Below are positions 31,943-40,080 of a stretch of 64,000 nucleotides of DNA, piece by piece. The translations under genes and the position numbers were made by a program. The notes beneath the pieces were generated by a model, which saw only the letters and a program-made list of their open reading frames with translations, did no database searches and had not been told where the DNA came from. How positions within the stretch are numbered: the first letter of the stretch is position 1; every line of letters begins with the position of its first letter. Source of the stretch: Bradyrhizobium liaoningense (GTDB lineage Bacteria > Pseudomonadota > Alphaproteobacteria > Rhizobiales > Xanthobacteraceae); assembly GCF_018130785.1 (NCBI RefSeq), contig NZ_JAFCJT010000001.1:1178001-1242000 (forward strand), read 5' to 3'.

Positions 31943-32112
31943 CGTGCAACAGGTAATGCGATCACACGGACCCCAATTGTCCGGGCACGTCACGGACGAT
32001 CTGCGCCGGCGCCCGCCGACATGCGTTGATCGACGACAATTGGCCGCCTTGAGCCGCAAGCCGGGCGCTTGGCCCGGCCGCAGCAATTGTCAGGAATTGG
32101 CGAGCCCGCACC

Positions 32113-32937
32113 CTACCGCTTATTCCAGTCGATAATCCGGCTCGCGTCGCCGTCGAACTCGTTGCTGCAGAACGCGCCGCCCTGGTAGTGATCGCCGACC
32201 GGATCCGGCTTGAGCTTGGCCTGCTCGGCCATCGCGTGCGCCACATGATCCTCGGAGCGGCCGGTCGGGCGGTAGCCAAACTCGTAGGCGCGGTGGTTGT
32301 CCCACCAGGCACGCTCGTTCAGGGACACGCCGTAGAACACCTCGAAATGGATGTCGGGATGCTCGAGCCCGATCTGGCAGAGCTGCACCAGGTCTTCCGG
32401 CTTCAGCCAGATCGAGATTCGGCGAAGGTCCAGCGGCACGTCACCGAAATTGCCGATGCGGAGGCAAGTCACTTTCAGGCCGTGCTTGTCGGCATAGAGC
32501 GCGCCGAGCGCTTCGCCGAACACCTTGCTGACGCCATAGCGGCCGTCCGGGCGTGGGGTGACGTCGGTGCCGATCTTGTGGTGGCGCGGATAGAATCCGA
32601 CGGCATGGTTCGACGAGGCGAACACCACGCGCTTGACGCCCTTGCGGTACGCGGCCTCGAACAGATTGTAGCCGCCGATGATGTTGGCCTGGAGGATGTC
32701 GTCCCACGGGCCTTCGACCGAATAGCCGCCGAAATGGATGATGCCGTCGACGCCCTCGCAGATCGCCTCGCACTGCGCGAGGTCGGACAGGTCCGCCGCC
32801 TTGAACTGCTCGTTCGCCCCGAGATCCCCCGGCGGGCGGATATCGCTGAGCAGCAGGTCCGGATAGATCGGCGGCAGCAATGTCCGCAAGCGCGTTCCAA
32901 TCCCGCCCGAAGCTCCCGTCATCAAGATGCGCGGCAT
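32113..32937 (-). CDS. udh: Uronate dehydrogenase
   Basis: This 274-residue short-chain/epimerase-type NAD enzyme closely follows the known Agrobacterium uronate dehydrogenase pattern. It has MTGASGGIGTRLR (Rossmann), IIHFGGYSVEGPWDDILQANIIGGYNLFEAA, SSNHAVGFYPR, and the YGVSK dyad (Tyr134, Lys138) followed by FGE. Udh oxidises glucuronate or galacturonate to the aldarolactone. The ATG at 32937 has AGGGA 4 nt upstream; the longer frame to 34050 is a shadow. It is divergent from a lactonase gene that could open the product, so the two form a natural pair. Confidence 0.85.
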   Translation of the reverse strand: MPRILMTGASGGIGTRLRTLLPPIYPDLLLSDIRPPGDLGANEQFKAADLSDLAQCEAICEGVDGIIHFGGYSVEGPWDDILQANIIGGYNLFEAAYRKGVKRVVFASSNHAVGFYPRHHKIGTDVTPRPDGRYGVSKVFGEALGALYADKHGLKVTCLRIGNFGDVPLDLRRISIWLKPEDLVQLCQIGLEHPDIHFEVFYGVSLNERAWWDNHRAYEFGYRPTGRSEDHVAHAMAEQAKLKPDPVGDHYQGGAFCSNEFDGDASRIIDWNKR

Positions 32938-32954
32938 TTTTCCCTCATATTTGG

Positions 32955-32971
32955 TGACCGATTTGCGGTCA
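32955..32971. promoter_or_regulatory. Palindromic operator candidate between udh and the lactonase gene
   Basis: TGACCG-ATTTG-CGGTCA is a perfect 6-bp inverted repeat with a 5-bp spacer in the 90-bp divergent promoter gap. Its position suggests a repressor or activator site serving both genes. The regulator is not encoded adjacent. Confidence 0.45.
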
Positions 32972-33027
32972 TGGATATCTGATGCTAGCAGACTTGGGCA
33001 GAGGGAACGTAACAACGAGAATTGCAC

Positions 33028-33996
33028 ATGAACGATGCATCGTCCCACACTCAAGGCTGGCGGCCGGCGACCTATTACCCTGATCCGGCGATAAAAGCAC
33101 TGGACCCCCGCTTCGAAAAATACTGGCTGAAACTTTCGGCGGTGGAGCGGCTGACGACCGGTCTGCGCTGGGCCGAAGGTCCCGTGTGGTTCGGCGACGG
33201 GCGCTATCTGCTCTGCAGCGACATTCCGAACCAGCGCATCATCAAATGGGAAGAGGAGACCGGCGCCGTGTCGGTCTTCCGAAAACCCTCCAATTTCGCC
33301 AACGGCAACACGCGCGACCGCCAGGGCCGTCTCGTCACCTGCGAGCACGGCGGGCGCCGCGTGGTGCGCACCGAATATGACGGCAGCATCACCGTGCTGA
33401 TGGATCAATTCAACGGCAAGCAGCTGAACTCGCCGAACGATGTCGTTGTTAAATCGGACGGCTCGATCTGGTTCACCGATCCGACCTTCGGCCTGCTCGG
33501 CAATTATGAGGGCTACAAGGCGGAGCCCGAGATCGAGCCGAACGTCTATCGGCTCGATCCCGGGACGCGCGAGGCGACCATCGTCGCCGAAGGCGTGCTC
33601 GGTCCTAACGGGCTGTGCTTCTCGCCCGACGAGAAGATACTGTATGTCGTGGAATCGCGCGGGGTGCCGAACCGAAAGATCCTCGCCTACGACGTCTCGG
33701 CGGATGGCACCACGATCTCCAACAAGCGCGTCCATATCGATGCAGGTCCAGGCACGCCGGACGGCATGCGCTGCGACATCGACGGCAATCTCTGGTGCGG
33801 CTGGGGCATGGGCGATCCCGAGCTCGACGGCGTCGTGGTGTTCGCGCCCGACGGCGTCATGATCGGCCGCATCGCGCTGCCCGAGCGCTGCGCCAACCTC
33901 TGCTTTGGCGGCGTCAAGCGCAACCGCCTGTTCATGGCCGCGAGCCAGTCGATCTACGCCCTGTATGTGAACACGCAGGGCGCGGTCGGGGGATAG
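33028..33996 (+). CDS. SMP-30/gluconolactonase family lactonase
   Basis: This 322-residue six-bladed propeller lactonase hydrolyses sugar lactones with a bound divalent metal. Family hallmarks are LRWAEGPVWFGDGRYLLCSDIP with the metal Glu, LNSPNDVVVKSDGSIWFTDPTFGL with the Asn, and GPGTPDGMRCDIDGNLWCGWG with the metal Asp. The ATG at 33028 is used; a TTG 6 bp earlier is less likely. It faces udh across a palindrome and likely opens the lactone made by that enzyme. A paralogous family member is at 43199-44098. Confidence 0.87.
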   Translation: MNDASSHTQGWRPATYYPDPAIKALDPRFEKYWLKLSAVERLTTGLRWAEGPVWFGDGRYLLCSDIPNQRIIKWEEETGAVSVFRKPSNFANGNTRDRQGRLVTCEHGGRRVVRTEYDGSITVLMDQFNGKQLNSPNDVVVKSDGSIWFTDPTFGLLGNYEGYKAEPEIEPNVYRLDPGTREATIVAEGVLGPNGLCFSPDEKILYVVESRGVPNRKILAYDVSADGTTISNKRVHIDAGPGTPDGMRCDIDGNLWCGWGMGDPELDGVVVFAPDGVMIGRIALPERCANLCFGGVKRNRLFMAASQSIYALYVNTQGAVGG

Positions 33997-34017
33997 GCGC
34001 TCCACAGCGACGATCTC

Positions 34018-34091
34018 GTAGGGTGGGCAAAGCGAAAGCGTGCCCACCATTCCTCGCCGGGCACGTCGCTACGCTCCTTTGCCCACCCTAC
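34018..34091. repeat. Palindromic repeat, 'GTAGGGTGGGCAAAG' family
   Basis: GTAGGGTGGGCAAAG...GTGCCCACC and CTTTGCCCACCCTAC are inverted ends of a hairpin-forming element. A second copy is at 39975-40065. It follows the lactonase gene by 21 bp. Confidence 0.87.
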
Positions 34092-34104
34092 GAAATCTCT
34101 CCTC

Positions 34105-34191
34105 CGTCATTGCGAGCGAAGCGAAGCAATCCAGAATCTCTCCGCGGAGACGGTCTGGATTGCTTCGTCGCTCCGCTCCTCGCAATGACGG
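34105..34191. repeat. Palindromic repeat, 'GCGAAGCAATCCAGA' family
   Basis: It begins CGTCATTGCGAGCGAAGCGA and ends CTCCTCGCAATGACG with complementary inner arms AATCCAGA / TCTGGATT. It is the same family as 15086-15172 and sits head to tail with another repeat type between convergent genes. Confidence 0.87.
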
Positions 34192-34206
34192 GCCCCAAAC
34201 AAAAAA

Positions 34207-34240
34207 CGCCGGAGCGGTTTGCCGCTCCGGCGCTTTGTTT
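34207..34240 (-). terminator. Terminator of the aldehyde dehydrogenase gene
   Basis: A 10-bp stem, GCCGGAGCGG / CCGCTCCGGC, with a short TTTG loop is followed on the minus strand by a run of six T residues. It lies 17 bp beyond the aldehyde dehydrogenase stop. On the plus strand the tail GCTTTGTTTG could also act weakly. Confidence 0.8.
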
Positions 34241-34256
34241 GTTCAGGCGATAGAAC

Positions 34257-35687
34257 CTACGCCGCGTTGAAGCCGGCGACCGCCTTTACTTCGAGGAAGT
34301 CCTCGAGGCCGTACTTGCCCCACTCGCGGCCGTTGCCCGACTGCTTGTAGCCGCCGAACGGCGCGGTGCGGTCGTTGGGCACGCCCTGGAGGTTGACGTT
34401 GCCGGCGCGGATCTGGCGGCCGACGCGCTTGGCGTCCTCAACCGAAGCGCCCGTGACGTAGCCCGCGAGGCCATAGGGCGTGTCGTTGGCGATGTGCACG
34501 GCTTCGGCTTCGTCCTTGGCACCGATGATGGTCAGCACCGGTCCGAAGATTTCTTCACGGGCGATCGTCATGTCGGGGGTGACGTCGGCGAAGATGGTCG
34601 GGCGGACATAGAAGCCCTTGTTGACGCCTTCGGGCAGGCCCGGGCCACCGGCGACGAGCGTTGCGCCCTCGTCGATACCCTTCTTGATGAGGCCCTGGAT
34701 CTTGTCCCACTGGCCGCGGTTGACCACGGGACCGATCGTCGTGCCTTCGGCGCGGGGATCGCCCGCCTTGGTCTTGTCGGCGACAGCCTTCGCGATCGCG
34801 GCGACTTCCTTCATCTTCGACAGCGGCACGATCATGCGCGAGGGCGCGTTGCAGGACTGGCCGGAGTTGTTGAACATGTGCATCACGCCGCCGGTCACCG
34901 CCTTCGTGAGGTCGGCGCCTTCGAGGATGACGTTCGGCGACTTGCCGCCGAGCTCCTGGCTGACGCGCTTCACGGTCGGAGCCGCACGCTTCGCCACGTC
35001 GATGCCGGCGCGGGTCGAGCCGGTGAACGAGATCATGTCGATGTCGGGATGCTCGCTCATGGCGGCGCCGACCTCGGGGCCGAGACCGTTGACGAGGTTG
35101 AACACGCCCTTCGGCACGCCGGCTTCATGGAGGATTTCCGCGAAGATCAGCGCCGAAGTCGGGGTGAACTCCGACGGCTTCAGGATCATGGTGCAGCCGG
35201 CGGCCAGCGCAGGCGCGACCTTGCACGCGATCTGGTTCAGCGGCCAGTTCCAGGGCGTGATCATGCCGACCACGCCGATCGGCTCGCGCAGCACCATGGC
35301 GGTGCCGACCGGTTCCTCGAAGTGGTAGTTCTTGAGCACGTCGAGCGTGGTCATGAGGTGGCCGAGGCCAGCGCCGGCCTGGAGCTTCTCGGCCATCGGC
35401 AGCGGTGCGCCCATCTCGTCGGAGACGGCGGCGCCGATCTCCTTGAGGCGGCCCTTGTAGATCTCGATGACTTTGGTGAGCAGCGCGACGCGCTCCTCGC
35501 GGCTGGTCTGGGAGAAGGTTGCAAAGGCGCGCTTGGCGGCAGTGACGGCCTTGTCAACGTCAGCCTTGGAGCCCAGCGCAACCTCGTACATCGCCTCTTC
35601 CGTCGCGGGATTGACCACGGCGGTGGACTTCTTGACGGCGGGATCGACCCAGGCGCCGTCGATGTAGAATTGCATGCGATTGACCAT
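34257..35687 (-). CDS. NAD(P)-dependent aldehyde dehydrogenase
   Basis: This 476-residue cytosolic enzyme oxidises an aldehyde to the acid. Landmarks are ITPWNWPLNQIACK (cofactor site), FTGSTRAG, QELGGKSPNVILEGADL with catalytic Glu245, and NNSGQSCNAPSRM with nucleophile Cys279; the C-terminal PFGGYKQSGNGREWG is also typical. The ATG at 35687 has GAGGT 6 nt upstream; the extension to 35861 lacks family sequence. It is a single gene with its own terminator. The aldehyde substrate is not predictable; the neighbours suggest sugar-derived or general aldehydes. Confidence 0.88.
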   Translation of the reverse strand: MVNRMQFYIDGAWVDPAVKKSTAVVNPATEEAMYEVALGSKADVDKAVTAAKRAFATFSQTSREERVALLTKVIEIYKGRLKEIGAAVSDEMGAPLPMAEKLQAGAGLGHLMTTLDVLKNYHFEEPVGTAMVLREPIGVVGMITPWNWPLNQIACKVAPALAAGCTMILKPSEFTPTSALIFAEILHEAGVPKGVFNLVNGLGPEVGAAMSEHPDIDMISFTGSTRAGIDVAKRAAPTVKRVSQELGGKSPNVILEGADLTKAVTGGVMHMFNNSGQSCNAPSRMIVPLSKMKEVAAIAKAVADKTKAGDPRAEGTTIGPVVNRGQWDKIQGLIKKGIDEGATLVAGGPGLPEGVNKGFYVRPTIFADVTPDMTIAREEIFGPVLTIIGAKDEAEAVHIANDTPYGLAGYVTGASVEDAKRVGRQIRAGNVNLQGVPNDRTAPFGGYKQSGNGREWGKYGLEDFLEVKAVAGFNAA

Positions 35688-35838
35688 CGTTAACCTCTTC
35701 TTGGGGGCTTGGAGGGGGCGTTTCGGCAGGCATCCTTGCACGAAAGCGCCGGCAATTGAACCCGCCATATGCGGGGCCAGCGTTGCGGCGGACGCGCGGA
35801 ATATGGGACGCGATTTGAGACGAGGCAAGCGGCCATCG

Positions 35839-35970
35839 GTCCCGGCTCTGCGTCGCGACATTTCATGTCGCGCCGCGTCCGGGACACGAGATTAGAACGA
35901 GTGTAGACACTCTCGTGCCCCGGACGCAGCGCAGCGCTACTTCAGCGGTGCGCTGCTGAGCCGGGGCCCA
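35839..35970. repeat. Palindromic repeat, 'GTCCGGGACACGAG' family
   Basis: The element runs from GTCCCGGCTCTGCGTCGCGA through GTCCGGGACACGAG, a short centre with its own dyad (GAGTGTAGACACTC), then CTCGTGCCCCGGACGCAG to GAGCCGGGGCCC. The two halves are inverted copies. It fills the gap between the E1 gene end and the aldehyde dehydrogenase promoter. Confidence 0.8.
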
Positions 35971-35989
35971 TGCACCCAGGTTACCTCGA

Positions 35990-38353
35990 CTACACCGCCA
36001 TCTTCCGGTGCAGCACCGGTGCGCCGGTGGTGAGACTTTCCGCCGCATCGATGATCGCATTCGCATCGATACCGTAATGACGGTAGAGGTCCGCGATCGC
36101 GCCGGTCTGGCCGAACTGCTCGACGCCGAGCGCTTCGACGCGATGGCCGCGGACGCTGCCGAGCCAGCCGAGCGCGGAGGGATGGCCGTCGATCACGGTC
36201 ACGATGCCGCAGTCGCGCGGCAGCGGCGCCAGCAGCTTTTCGATGTGGCTGAGATGCTGCACGCCACGCCGATCCCGCCGCAATTTCCGCGCAGCGGTCC
36301 AACCCGCATGCAGACGATCCGCCGAGGTGATCGCGAGCAGGCCGATGTCGCGGCGGCTCTCGCCGATGAAGCCGGTCGCCTCGATCGCTTCGGGCGCGAC
36401 CGCGCCGGTATAGGCGATCACGAGTTCGGCATTGGGCCCCGGCTTGCGCAGCCAATAGGCGCCGTCAGTGATGCCCTGCGCAAGCTCCGGTGTCATGATC
36501 CGCTGCGCCTGCTCGATGCTGCGCGTCGAGAGCCGCAAATAGACCGAGCCGCCCTCGCCCGGATCGCGCTGCATGTGATTGAAGCCCCACGCCATGATCA
36601 CGGCGAGTTCGTCGACGAAGGCCGGCTCGAACGAGGCGAGCCCGTCCTGCGCCATGCCTATCAATGGCGTGGCGATCGACTGGTGTGCGCCGCCTTCAGG
36701 GGCCAGCGTGATGCCTGATGGCGTCGCCGCCACCATGAAGCGCGCATCCTGGTAGCAGGCATAGTTCAGCGCATCGAGCCCGCGCTCGATGAAGGGATCG
36801 TAGAGCGTACCGACCGGCAGCAGCCGTTCGCCGTTGATCTGATGCGACAGGCCGAGCGCCGAGAGCATGATGAACAGGTTCATCTCGGCGATGCCGAGCT
36901 CGAGGTGCTGGCCCTTGGGCGAGAAGTCCCAATTGAAGGTGGACGGAATTTTCTCGCTGCGGAATAAGTCCGCCTTCTCGCCGCGCGCGAACAGGCCGCG
37001 CCGGTTCACCCACGGACCGAGATTGGTCGAGACCGTGACGTCGGGTGAGGTCGTGACGATACGTTTGGCGAGCTCGCTGTCGTCGCGCGCGATCTCGTTC
37101 AGCACGAGGCCAAAGCCCTGCTGGGTCGACATCTGCGGCGACGGCTTGAACGCAAGTTGCAGGGGCACCTCGACGACCGGCGCGGTCAGCCGGCGGCCGT
37201 CCTGGTTGAACGGCACGCGCGCGAGGAAGGCGTCGAGCTCGGCAGCGTCCTGCGCGAGGCCCTCGTACTTGTCCCATTCGTGGCCGGGGCGGATGTTCTG
37301 GCTCTCGCGATATTTCTCCATCTGCGCGACCGTCATCAGGCCGGCATGGTTGTCCTTGTGGCCCTGGAATGGCAGGCCGACGCCCTTGATGGTGTAGGCG
37401 ATGAAGCAGACCGGACGATCGTGGTCGATAGATTCGAACGCCTCCAGCATGCTCGCCATGTCGTGGCCGCCGAGGTTCGACATCAGCGCCAGCAGTTCGT
37501 CGTCACTGCGGCGGTCGATCAGCTTCGTGATCGGGCCCTGATCGCCGATCTCGTCGTGCAGGTGTTTTCGGAACGCAGCGCCGCCTTGAAAACACAGCGC
37601 CGCATAGAGCGCGTTCGGGCAATTGTCGATCCAGGCTTTCAGCGCCTCGCCGCCGGGCTCGGCAAAGGCCTCCCGCATCAGGCGGCCATATTTCACGATC
37701 ACCACGTCCCAGCCGAAATTGCGGAACATGGTCTCGAACTTTTCCCAGAGCCCTTCACGCACGACGGCGTCGAGCGACTGCCTGTTATAGTCGACCACCC
37801 ACCAGGTGTTGCGCAGGCCGTGCTTCCAGCCTTCGGCGAGCGCTTCGAAAATGTTGCCCTCGTCCATCTCGGCATCGCCGACGAGGGCAATCATCCGCCC
37901 TTCGCGACGGTCCTTCATCCAGCCATGCGCCTTGACGTAGTCCTGCACCAGCGATGAGAACAGCGTCTGTGCGACGCCGAGGCCCACCGAGCCGGTGGAG
38001 AAGTCGACGTCGTCGACATCCTTGGTGCGCGAGGGATAGGACTGCGCGCCCTTGAAGCCGCGGAAGTTCTCCAGCTTCTCGCGCGTCTGCCGGCCGAACA
38101 GATACTGGATGGCGTGGAACACCGGGCTCGCATGCGGCTTCACCGCGACGCGGTCCTCAGGTTTCAGCACGTGAAAATACAGCGCCGACATGATGGTCGC
38201 GAGCGAGGCCGACGAGGCCTGATGACCGCCGACTTTGAGGCCGTCGGCATTCGGGCGGATGTGGTTGGCATGGTGGATGGTCCAGGACGACAACCACAGC
38301 GCCTTGCGGCTAAGGGCGGTCAATGTGTCCAGACTGGCAGAATCGACGGGCAT
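35990..38353 (-). CDS. AceE/MdeB-like homodimeric 2-oxo acid dehydrogenase E1 (transketolase family)
   Basis: This 787-residue thiamine diphosphate enzyme resembles the E1 subunit of pyruvate dehydrogenase of the single-chain AceE type. The TPP motif is GDAEMDEGNIFEALAEGWKHGLRNTWWVVDYNRQ; GAQSYPSRTKDVDDVDFSTGSVGLG and LELGIAEMNLFIMLSALGLSHQINGERLLPVGT are E1 signatures. It is about 100 residues shorter than E. coli AceE (887). No E2 or E3 gene is nearby. A divergent Lrp-type regulator matches the mdeR/mdeB arrangement of Pseudomonas, where the E1 acts on 2-oxobutyrate from methionine. That substrate is therefore a reasonable inference; pyruvate is the alternative. Confidence 0.82.
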   Translation of the reverse strand: MPVDSASLDTLTALSRKALWLSSWTIHHANHIRPNADGLKVGGHQASSASLATIMSALYFHVLKPEDRVAVKPHASPVFHAIQYLFGRQTREKLENFRGFKGAQSYPSRTKDVDDVDFSTGSVGLGVAQTLFSSLVQDYVKAHGWMKDRREGRMIALVGDAEMDEGNIFEALAEGWKHGLRNTWWVVDYNRQSLDAVVREGLWEKFETMFRNFGWDVVIVKYGRLMREAFAEPGGEALKAWIDNCPNALYAALCFQGGAAFRKHLHDEIGDQGPITKLIDRRSDDELLALMSNLGGHDMASMLEAFESIDHDRPVCFIAYTIKGVGLPFQGHKDNHAGLMTVAQMEKYRESQNIRPGHEWDKYEGLAQDAAELDAFLARVPFNQDGRRLTAPVVEVPLQLAFKPSPQMSTQQGFGLVLNEIARDDSELAKRIVTTSPDVTVSTNLGPWVNRRGLFARGEKADLFRSEKIPSTFNWDFSPKGQHLELGIAEMNLFIMLSALGLSHQINGERLLPVGTLYDPFIERGLDALNYACYQDARFMVAATPSGITLAPEGGAHQSIATPLIGMAQDGLASFEPAFVDELAVIMAWGFNHMQRDPGEGGSVYLRLSTRSIEQAQRIMTPELAQGITDGAYWLRKPGPNAELVIAYTGAVAPEAIEATGFIGESRRDIGLLAITSADRLHAGWTAARKLRRDRRGVQHLSHIEKLLAPLPRDCGIVTVIDGHPSALGWLGSVRGHRVEALGVEQFGQTGAIADLYRHYGIDANAIIDAAESLTTGAPVLHRKMAV

Positions 38354-38435
38354 GGCAATGCTCCCGGAAACAGGTGTCCGATAATACGCCCGCGAGCGAC
38401 GCCAAACTTCTCAATTTTTCGCACCATATCTCAAG

Positions 38436-38458
38436 ACATTGGGATATCTTACCAATGT
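38436..38458. promoter_or_regulatory. Likely Lrp-type operator between the E1 and Lrp genes
   Basis: ACATTGG-N9-CCAATGT is a perfect 7-bp inverted repeat, and the spacer contains GATATC. It lies in the 133-bp divergent gap, 29 bp before the Lrp-type start, as expected for an autoregulated Lrp/AsnC protein controlling its neighbour. A partial further GATAT-type half is just left. Confidence 0.6.
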
Positions 38459-38486
38459 AACATCACCTCATACAGGTTTCATCCCA

Positions 38487-38948
38487 ATGCCCGGCCTCGA
38501 CGCCATCGACCGAAAAATCCTCGCTTTGCTTCAAAACGACAGCCGGCTGACCATGCAGGAACTGGCCGACAAGGTCGGGCTCTCGGTGTCGCCCTGCCAT
38601 CGCCGGGTCAAGCTGCTCGAGGAGCGCGGCGTCATCTCGCGCTACATCGCGACCGTGGACCAGAAGGCGCTCGGCCTGCATGTCAGCGTCTTCATCTCGA
38701 TCAAGCTGGCGCGGCAGAAGGAGGAGGATCTCAACCGCTTTGCCCGCGCGATCTCGAAATGGGACGAGGTGCTGGAGTGCTATCTGATGACCGGCAACCG
38801 CGACTATCTCTTGCGCGTGGTGGCGGCCGATCTCGCCTCCTACGAGACTTTTCTCAAGACCAAGTTGACCCGGCTCGACGGCATCGCCTCGATCGAGTCG
38901 AGCTTTGCGCTGAGCCAGGTCAAATACTCGATCGCGCTGCCGGTCTGA
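38487..38948 (+). CDS. Lrp/AsnC family transcriptional regulator
   Basis: This 153-residue protein has an N-terminal helix-turn-helix (LDAIDRKILALLQNDSRLTMQELADKVGLSVSPCHRRVKLLEERGVISRY) and a C-terminal RAM ligand domain (HVSVFISIKLAR...LECYLMTGNRDYLLRVV). It is divergent from the E1 gene, with a palindrome between them, so it probably senses an amino acid and regulates E1. The ATG at 38487 starts the domain directly; the ribosome binding site is weak. An MdeR-like methionine response is inferred from the pairing only. Confidence 0.88.
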   Translation: MPGLDAIDRKILALLQNDSRLTMQELADKVGLSVSPCHRRVKLLEERGVISRYIATVDQKALGLHVSVFISIKLARQKEEDLNRFARAISKWDEVLECYLMTGNRDYLLRVVAADLASYETFLKTKLTRLDGIASIESSFALSQVKYSIALPV

Positions 38949-39044
38949 CGGTCCCTCCGGGCTATTTCGGAACCGGTGTCACATGGGCGCAATAAACCCC
39001 GCCGATGGTCACGTGCGACAGGCACCCTGCCGAAAGAAGGACCC

Positions 39045-39965
39045 ATGACCGCATCCGACCGCACCCCTGAAATGGCCAAACGCGAGTGCATCATCCGGGA
39101 AATGACCGACGATCTCGACGAAGAGCTGGAGATGGAGCTCGATGACAGCAGGCTCGACGAGCTGCTGGATGAGACGGACGCGCTCCGCCCGACGGTGGAT
39201 CGCAGGCTCTATTTCCGGGAATTGCTCCGCCTCCAGGGCGAGTTGGTCAAGCTCCAGGACTGGGTGCAGAGCGAGAAGAAAAAGGTGGTGGTGCTGTTCG
39301 AGGGCCGCGATTCCGCCGGCAAGGGCGGCGTGATCAAGCGCATCACCCAGCGCCTCAATCCCCGCATCTGCCGCGTCGCAGCGCTTCCGGCGCCGAGCGA
39401 GCGCGAGCGCACGCAATGGTATTTCCAGCGCTACGTGTCGCACCTGCCGGCCGGCGGAGAGATCGTGCTGTTCGACCGCAGCTGGTACAACCGCGCCGGC
39501 GTCGAGCGCGTGATGGGCTTCTGCACCGAAGAGCAGTACCAGGAATTCTTCAAGACGGTGCCGGAGTTCGAGCGGATGCTGATCCGCTCCGGCATCATCC
39601 TGATCAAATACTGGTTCTCGATCACCGACGACGAGCAGCAGTTCCGCTTCACCATGCGCATCAAGGATCCTTTGAAGCAGTGGAAGCTGAGCCCGATGGA
39701 CGTCGAGGCGCGCAGCCGCTGGGAGGCGTACACCAAGGCCAAGGAGACGATGCTGGAGCATACGCATCTGCCTGACTCGCCGTGGTGGATCGTCGATGCC
39801 GTGGACAAGAAGCGCGCCCGCCTCAACTGCATCGCGCATCTGCTCAGCCAGATGCCGTACCAGGAGGTCGCCCACGTGCCCGTGGTGCTGCCGCCGCGCG
39901 TGCGCAACCCCGACTATCACCGCGGGCCGATTCCGCCGGAGATGTACGTGCCGTCGAAATATTGA
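39045..39965 (+). CDS. ppk2: Polyphosphate kinase 2
   Basis: This 306-residue PPK2-family kinase transfers phosphate between polyphosphate and nucleotides, most likely ADP or GDP to the triphosphate for this single-domain class. It has Walker A GRDSAGKGGVIKRI (87-100), RTQWYFQRYVSHLP, Walker B FDRSWYNRAGVERVMGF (about 143-159), and DPLKQWKLSPMD. An acidic N-terminal extension of ~50 residues precedes the core. The ATG at 39045 has AAGGA 5 nt upstream; the GTG at 38976 is not supported. It is a stand-alone gene followed by a palindromic repeat. Confidence 0.9.
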   Translation: MTASDRTPEMAKRECIIREMTDDLDEELEMELDDSRLDELLDETDALRPTVDRRLYFRELLRLQGELVKLQDWVQSEKKKVVVLFEGRDSAGKGGVIKRITQRLNPRICRVAALPAPSERERTQWYFQRYVSHLPAGGEIVLFDRSWYNRAGVERVMGFCTEEQYQEFFKTVPEFERMLIRSGIILIKYWFSITDDEQQFRFTMRIKDPLKQWKLSPMDVEARSRWEAYTKAKETMLEHTHLPDSPWWIVDAVDKKRARLNCIAHLLSQMPYQEVAHVPVVLPPRVRNPDYHRGPIPPEMYVPSKY

Positions 39966-39974
39966 GGAGGTCTT

Positions 39975-40065
39975 GTAGGGTGGGCAAAGCGCAGCGTGCC
40001 CACCATTCTCACCACGAACGCGGACGCATGGTGGGCACGGCGCTGCGCGCCTTTGCCCACCCTAC
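39975..40065. repeat. Palindromic repeat, 'GTAGGGTGGGCAAAG' family
   Basis: The outer arms GTAGGGTGGGCAAAGCGCAG and GCGCCTTTGCCCACCCTAC and inner arms GTGCCCACCAT / ATGGTGGGCAC are complementary. It is the same family as 34018-34091, placed between convergent ppk2 and zinc dehydrogenase genes. Confidence 0.9.
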
Positions 40066-40080
40066 GGCACTACAGCACCG

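Noticed and set aside
31973..32043. Inverted pair CCAATTGTC / GACAATTGG between convergent genes
   Set aside because: The 53-bp spacing and lack of T tract do not fit a terminator, and no promoter is expected between convergent genes.
32938..34050. Extension of the uronate dehydrogenase frame to 645 residues
   Set aside because: It is the antisense shadow of the lactonase gene; the Rossmann start and a ribosome binding site are at 32937.
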